Assembly: GCA_020850595.1 (NCBI GenBank)
Contig: JADZEK010000050.1
Span: 62,001-126,000 of the forward strand
Origin: Anaerolineales bacterium
GTDB taxonomy: Bacteria > Chloroflexota > Anaerolineae > Anaerolineales > UBA6663
Reading direction: 5' to 3'
DNA: 64,000 nt
Shown: piece by piece, positions 62,105-64,000 of the stretch
How positions within the stretch are numbered: position 1 is the stretch's first letter
Layout of the letters: each line of letters begins with the position of its first letter
Program-made: the position numbers and the translations under genes
Notes under the pieces: model-generated
Databases searched by the model: none
The model's input: only the letters and a program-made list of their open reading frames with translations
Told to the model about the DNA's origin: nothing

Positions 62105-62611
62105 CTAGCCTGGTTGTGGCAGGCGGGCGCGCAGGGCGGCCAGGCCGCGCAGCACCTCGGCGCGGTTGGCGGCGCTGGTCATCCAGCGCGGGAGGCGGTT
62201 GGCGAGGGCCTGGTTGCGCCAGCCCTGCGGGCCGGGACGCTTGCCGCGCTGTTTGGCCTTGATGAAGGCTTCCAGGAAGTCGAGGTGCGCGGCGTTGTAG
62301 GCCCAGAGCACCTCGCCGCAGCAGGGCGTTTGCAGCCAGAGCGGTTGGTGATAGTACCAATCCACCGCCGCACCCATAGCCACGACGCCGGGCGGGTACG
62401 CTTTGGGATCGGCGGCGGTGAGCACGCCCGGCTCCGCTTGCTGCCAGTAGTGGGCCAGGCCGCATGCTGCGCAGGTGAGGGCGATGCGGTGCTCCGCCGG
62501 GGCCTGCGCCCCTCGGTCGAGCACCAGCGCGCGCCCGCCGCAGCGCGGGCAGACCACGTGGAACTCGTGGCCGAAATCCAGCAGCGTCTGTTCCCCAATT
62601 GGCCCGGTCAT
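62105..62611 (-). CDS. Zinc-ribbon protein of unknown function
   Basis: This 168-residue protein has three Cys pairs. VVCPRCGGRALVLD and LTCAACGLAHYW form one ribbon, and LQTPCCGEVLWAYNAAHLDFLEAFIKAKQR follows. The C-terminal 50 residues are helical and basic (KRPGPQGWRNQALANRLPRWMTSAANRAEVLRGLAALRARLP). It resembles conserved TFIIB-like zinc-ribbon proteins found scattered in bacteria. No function is known to me. The gene precedes and nearly touches the SDR gene. Confidence 0.75.
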   Translation of the reverse strand: MTGPIGEQTLLDFGHEFHVVCPRCGGRALVLDRGAQAPAEHRIALTCAACGLAHYWQQAEPGVLTAADPKAYPPGVVAMGAAVDWYYHQPLWLQTPCCGEVLWAYNAAHLDFLEAFIKAKQRGKRPGPQGWRNQALANRLPRWMTSAANRAEVLRGLAALRARLPQPG

Positions 62612-62650
62612 CGCGGGTGAGTGTAGGCTTGAGGTGGATAGGCGTCAACT

Positions 62651-62750
62651 GGGAGGTCAGATGTCAGAGGTTAGAGGTCGGAGGTGAGCAGAGGATTGAC
62701 TCAGCAGTTCAATCAGCAATCAGCAATCCAAAATCGGCAATGTTAAAGAA
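62651..62750 (+). repeat. Low-complexity intergenic repeats
   Basis: Polypurine units (GTCAGAGGTTAGAGGTCGG and GAGGTGAG) cover 62651-62693. A 7-mer CAATCAG tandem follows at 62710-62728, with a related AATCCAAAATCGGCAAT tail. The region lies between the zinc-ribbon gene and leuS and has no gene. Confidence 0.6.
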
Positions 62751-62790
62751 AGGCCGGGGCGCCGCCGGCTCTCGCCTGCGACGCCCCGGC
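62742..62790 (-). terminator. Terminator of leuS
   Basis: GCCGGGGCG (62753-62761) pairs with CGCCCCGGC (62782-62790) around a 20-nt loop. On the minus strand the stem is followed by CTTTCTTTAAC, giving a T-rich tail. It lies 17 nt after the leuS stop. Confidence 0.7.
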
Positions 62791-62806
62791 GTAGGTGGCT
62801 TTACGC

Positions 62807-64000
62807 CTACAGCACGATGTTGACCAGCCGGCCCGGCACGTAGATGACCGAGCGCGGGGTCTTGCCTTCCATGAACTTCACCGCGCCTTCGCTCGCCAGC
62901 GCCTGGGCCTTGGCTGCCTCCGCGCTGATGTCGGCGGCGGCCTGGATGCGGTCGCGCACCTTGCCGTTAACTTGCACGACGATGGTAATGTGGGCTTCGG
63001 CGGCGGCGGCGGCATCGTATACCGGCCAGCTTTGCTGATGGATGGAGTAGGCCCCGCCCCGGCGCTCCCACAGCTCCTCGGTGATGTGCGGCGTAATGGG
63101 GGCCATCAGCTTCAGCAGCGCCGTGTAGGCCTCCTCCCAGGCGGGCGCGCCGGCCAGCGCCGGGCGGTGCTTGTGCAGAGTGTTGGTCAGCTCCATCAGC
63201 GTCGAAACGATGGTGTTGAACTCAAACGCCTCGAAGTCGTCGGACACCTTCTTGATGGCCTGATGCACGGCGCGGCGCGCGGCCACCGCGGCGGCGGCCT
63301 GCGCTTCGGCCGAGGCGGCGCCGGCGGGCGGCTGCGCCTCGGGCTGGCCCAGAGCCCAGACCTTGTGCAGCCAGCGCACCACACCCTGAATGTTCTCGGT
63401 GCTCCACGGGCCGCCCTCGGACCACTGGTAGCCGAACATCAGGTAGGCGCGCACGGTGTCGGCCCCAAAGGCATTTACCTGCTCGTCGGGGTCAATGACA
63501 TTGCCGCGGCTCGTGCTCATGCGCTGGCCGTCCGGCCCCAAGATTTGGCCCTGGTTGCGCAGCTGCATCATAGGCTCGTGGCCTTCCACCACGCCCATAT
63601 CGCGCAGCGCCTTGTGGAAGAAGCGCGTATAGATCAGGTGCATGGTGGCGTGCTCGGCCCCGCCGGTGTAGGTATCCACCGGCATCCAGTAGTCGTACTC
63701 GTCCTGGTCGAAGCCGGGCGGGGCGTCGAACTTGGGGCTGAGGTAGCGCAGGTGATACCACGACGAGCACATGAAGGTGTCCATGGTGTCGGTGTCGCGC
63801 GTGGCGGGCCGGCCGCAGAGGGGGCAGGTGGTCTTGGCCCAGGTGGGGTGCAGCTTCAGCGGGCTTTCGCCGGTGGGCCGCCACTCCACGTCCATGGGCA
63901 GCTCGACCGGCAGTTGGTCATCGGGTACGGGCACCTGGCCGTGCTCCGGGCAGTAGATGATCGGGATGGGCGCGCCCCAATAGCGCTGGCGCGAGATCAA
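62807..64000 (-). CDS. leuS: Leucyl-tRNA synthetase, C-terminal part (runs off right edge)
   Basis: The last 397 codons are in the window, and the 5' end is beyond base 64000. The visible part begins just at SRQRYWGAPIPIIYCPEHG, a class I leucyl/isoleucyl/valyl signature. The catalytic loop reads RMSTSRGN instead of KMSKSRGN. The anticodon-binding helical domain follows (NTIVSTLMELTNTLHKHRPA, PITPHITEELWERRG), and the C-terminal LeuRS-type domain ends VNGKVRDRIQAAADIS..GRLVNIVL. It attaches leucine to tRNA-Leu in the cytoplasm. The terminator is just downstream. Confidence 0.96.
   Translation of the reverse strand: MISRQRYWGAPIPIIYCPEHGQVPVPDDQLPVELPMDVEWRPTGESPLKLHPTWAKTTCPLCGRPATRDTDTMDTFMCSSWYHLRYLSPKFDAPPGFDQDEYDYWMPVDTYTGGAEHATMHLIYTRFFHKALRDMGVVEGHEPMMQLRNQGQILGPDGQRMSTSRGNVIDPDEQVNAFGADTVRAYLMFGYQWSEGGPWSTENIQGVVRWLHKVWALGQPEAQPPAGAASAEAQAAAAVAARRAVHQAIKKVSDDFEAFEFNTIVSTLMELTNTLHKHRPALAGAPAWEEAYTALLKLMAPITPHITEELWERRGGAYSIHQQSWPVYDAAAAAEAHITIVVQVNGKVRDRIQAAADISAEAAKAQALASEGAVKFMEGKTPRSVIYVPGRLVNIVL

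Noticed and set aside
62103..62648. Long N-terminal extension of the SDR gene
   Set aside because: It is a frame-shifted shadow of the zinc-ribbon gene. The SDR motif begins at ATG 62102.

Overview
The window is a GC-rich (roughly two-thirds G+C), gene-dense bacterial chromosome segment with no rRNA, tRNA, prophage, insertion sequence or CRISPR array that I can see. Several features together suggest a member of the Chloroflexota, probably Anaerolineae-like: a primary sigma factor next to a Gld-type ABC system, Pro/Thr/Ala-rich lipoproteins and linkers, 2-oxoacid:ferredoxin oxidoreductase, PSP1 protein, an O-antigen ligase fused to TPRs, and an enolase-superfamily racemase paired with a COG3375 GNAT. 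The taxonomic call is inference only.

Layout. (1) 1-10178, minus strand: one arm of a surface-polysaccharide locus. It starts with a toast-rack membrane protein, then the polyisoprenyl-phosphate sugar transferase, the Wzm/Wzt exporter, a CgeB-like glycosyltransferase, an FkbM methyltransferase, a class I methyltransferase, a polysaccharide deacetylase, a GT4 and a GT2 that runs off the left edge. (2) 10283-15972, minus strand: rpoD with its terminator, then a GldA/GldF/GldG/DUF4340 ABC operon. This operon is preceded by a strong promoter and a roughly 190-nt leader holding a near-leaderless 32-codon ORF, a 5' closing stem and an intrinsic terminator with competing pairings, the most novel-looking element here. 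(3) 16320-35801, plus strand: the second polysaccharide arm, with heptose-nucleotide genes (SDR, hddC, hddA, RmlC-like), a flippase, FkbM, a collapsed SDR remnant, an intact SDR, seven further glycosyltransferases, a methyltransferase and a Wzy/ligase-TPR protein. (4) 35815-40397, plus: cyclophilin, DedA-like protein, REC-GGDEF-like regulator with a GGDDF motif, and a long HEAT-repeat protein. (5) 40475-43428, minus: enolase-superfamily racemase, GNAT and an NDUFA9-like SDR. (6) 43770-46242, plus: fabF-fabH. (7) 46696-47859, minus: a CsoR/CstR-like repressor, OsmC and thioredoxin operon with promoter and operator visible. (8) 48027-51698, minus: GntR regulator with korA-korB, with a consensus promoter and duplicated operator sites. 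(9) 51861-64000: small membrane protein, FG-GAP-like lipoprotein, double-cupredoxin membrane protein, small lipoprotein, BtuF-like protein, PSP1, tandem Nudix, D-aminoacylase-like amidohydrolase, DUF3592 protein, SDR, zinc-ribbon protein, and the 3' part of leuS.

How they work together. The two polysaccharide arms can between them make activated (probably heptose-derived) sugars, start a lipid-linked chain, extend and decorate it, and either polymerise it after flipping (Wzx/Wzy) or export it by the Wzm/Wzt ABC route. Minus-strand genes at 10178 and 52238 and plus-strand starts at 18014 and 52343 lie 6-8 nt downstream of a -10 box, so leaderless transcripts seem common in this genome. The transcription signals at 47.87-47.91 kb and 51.70-51.77 kb are unusually clear and suggest autoregulated redox/persulfide and 2-oxoacid metabolism operons.
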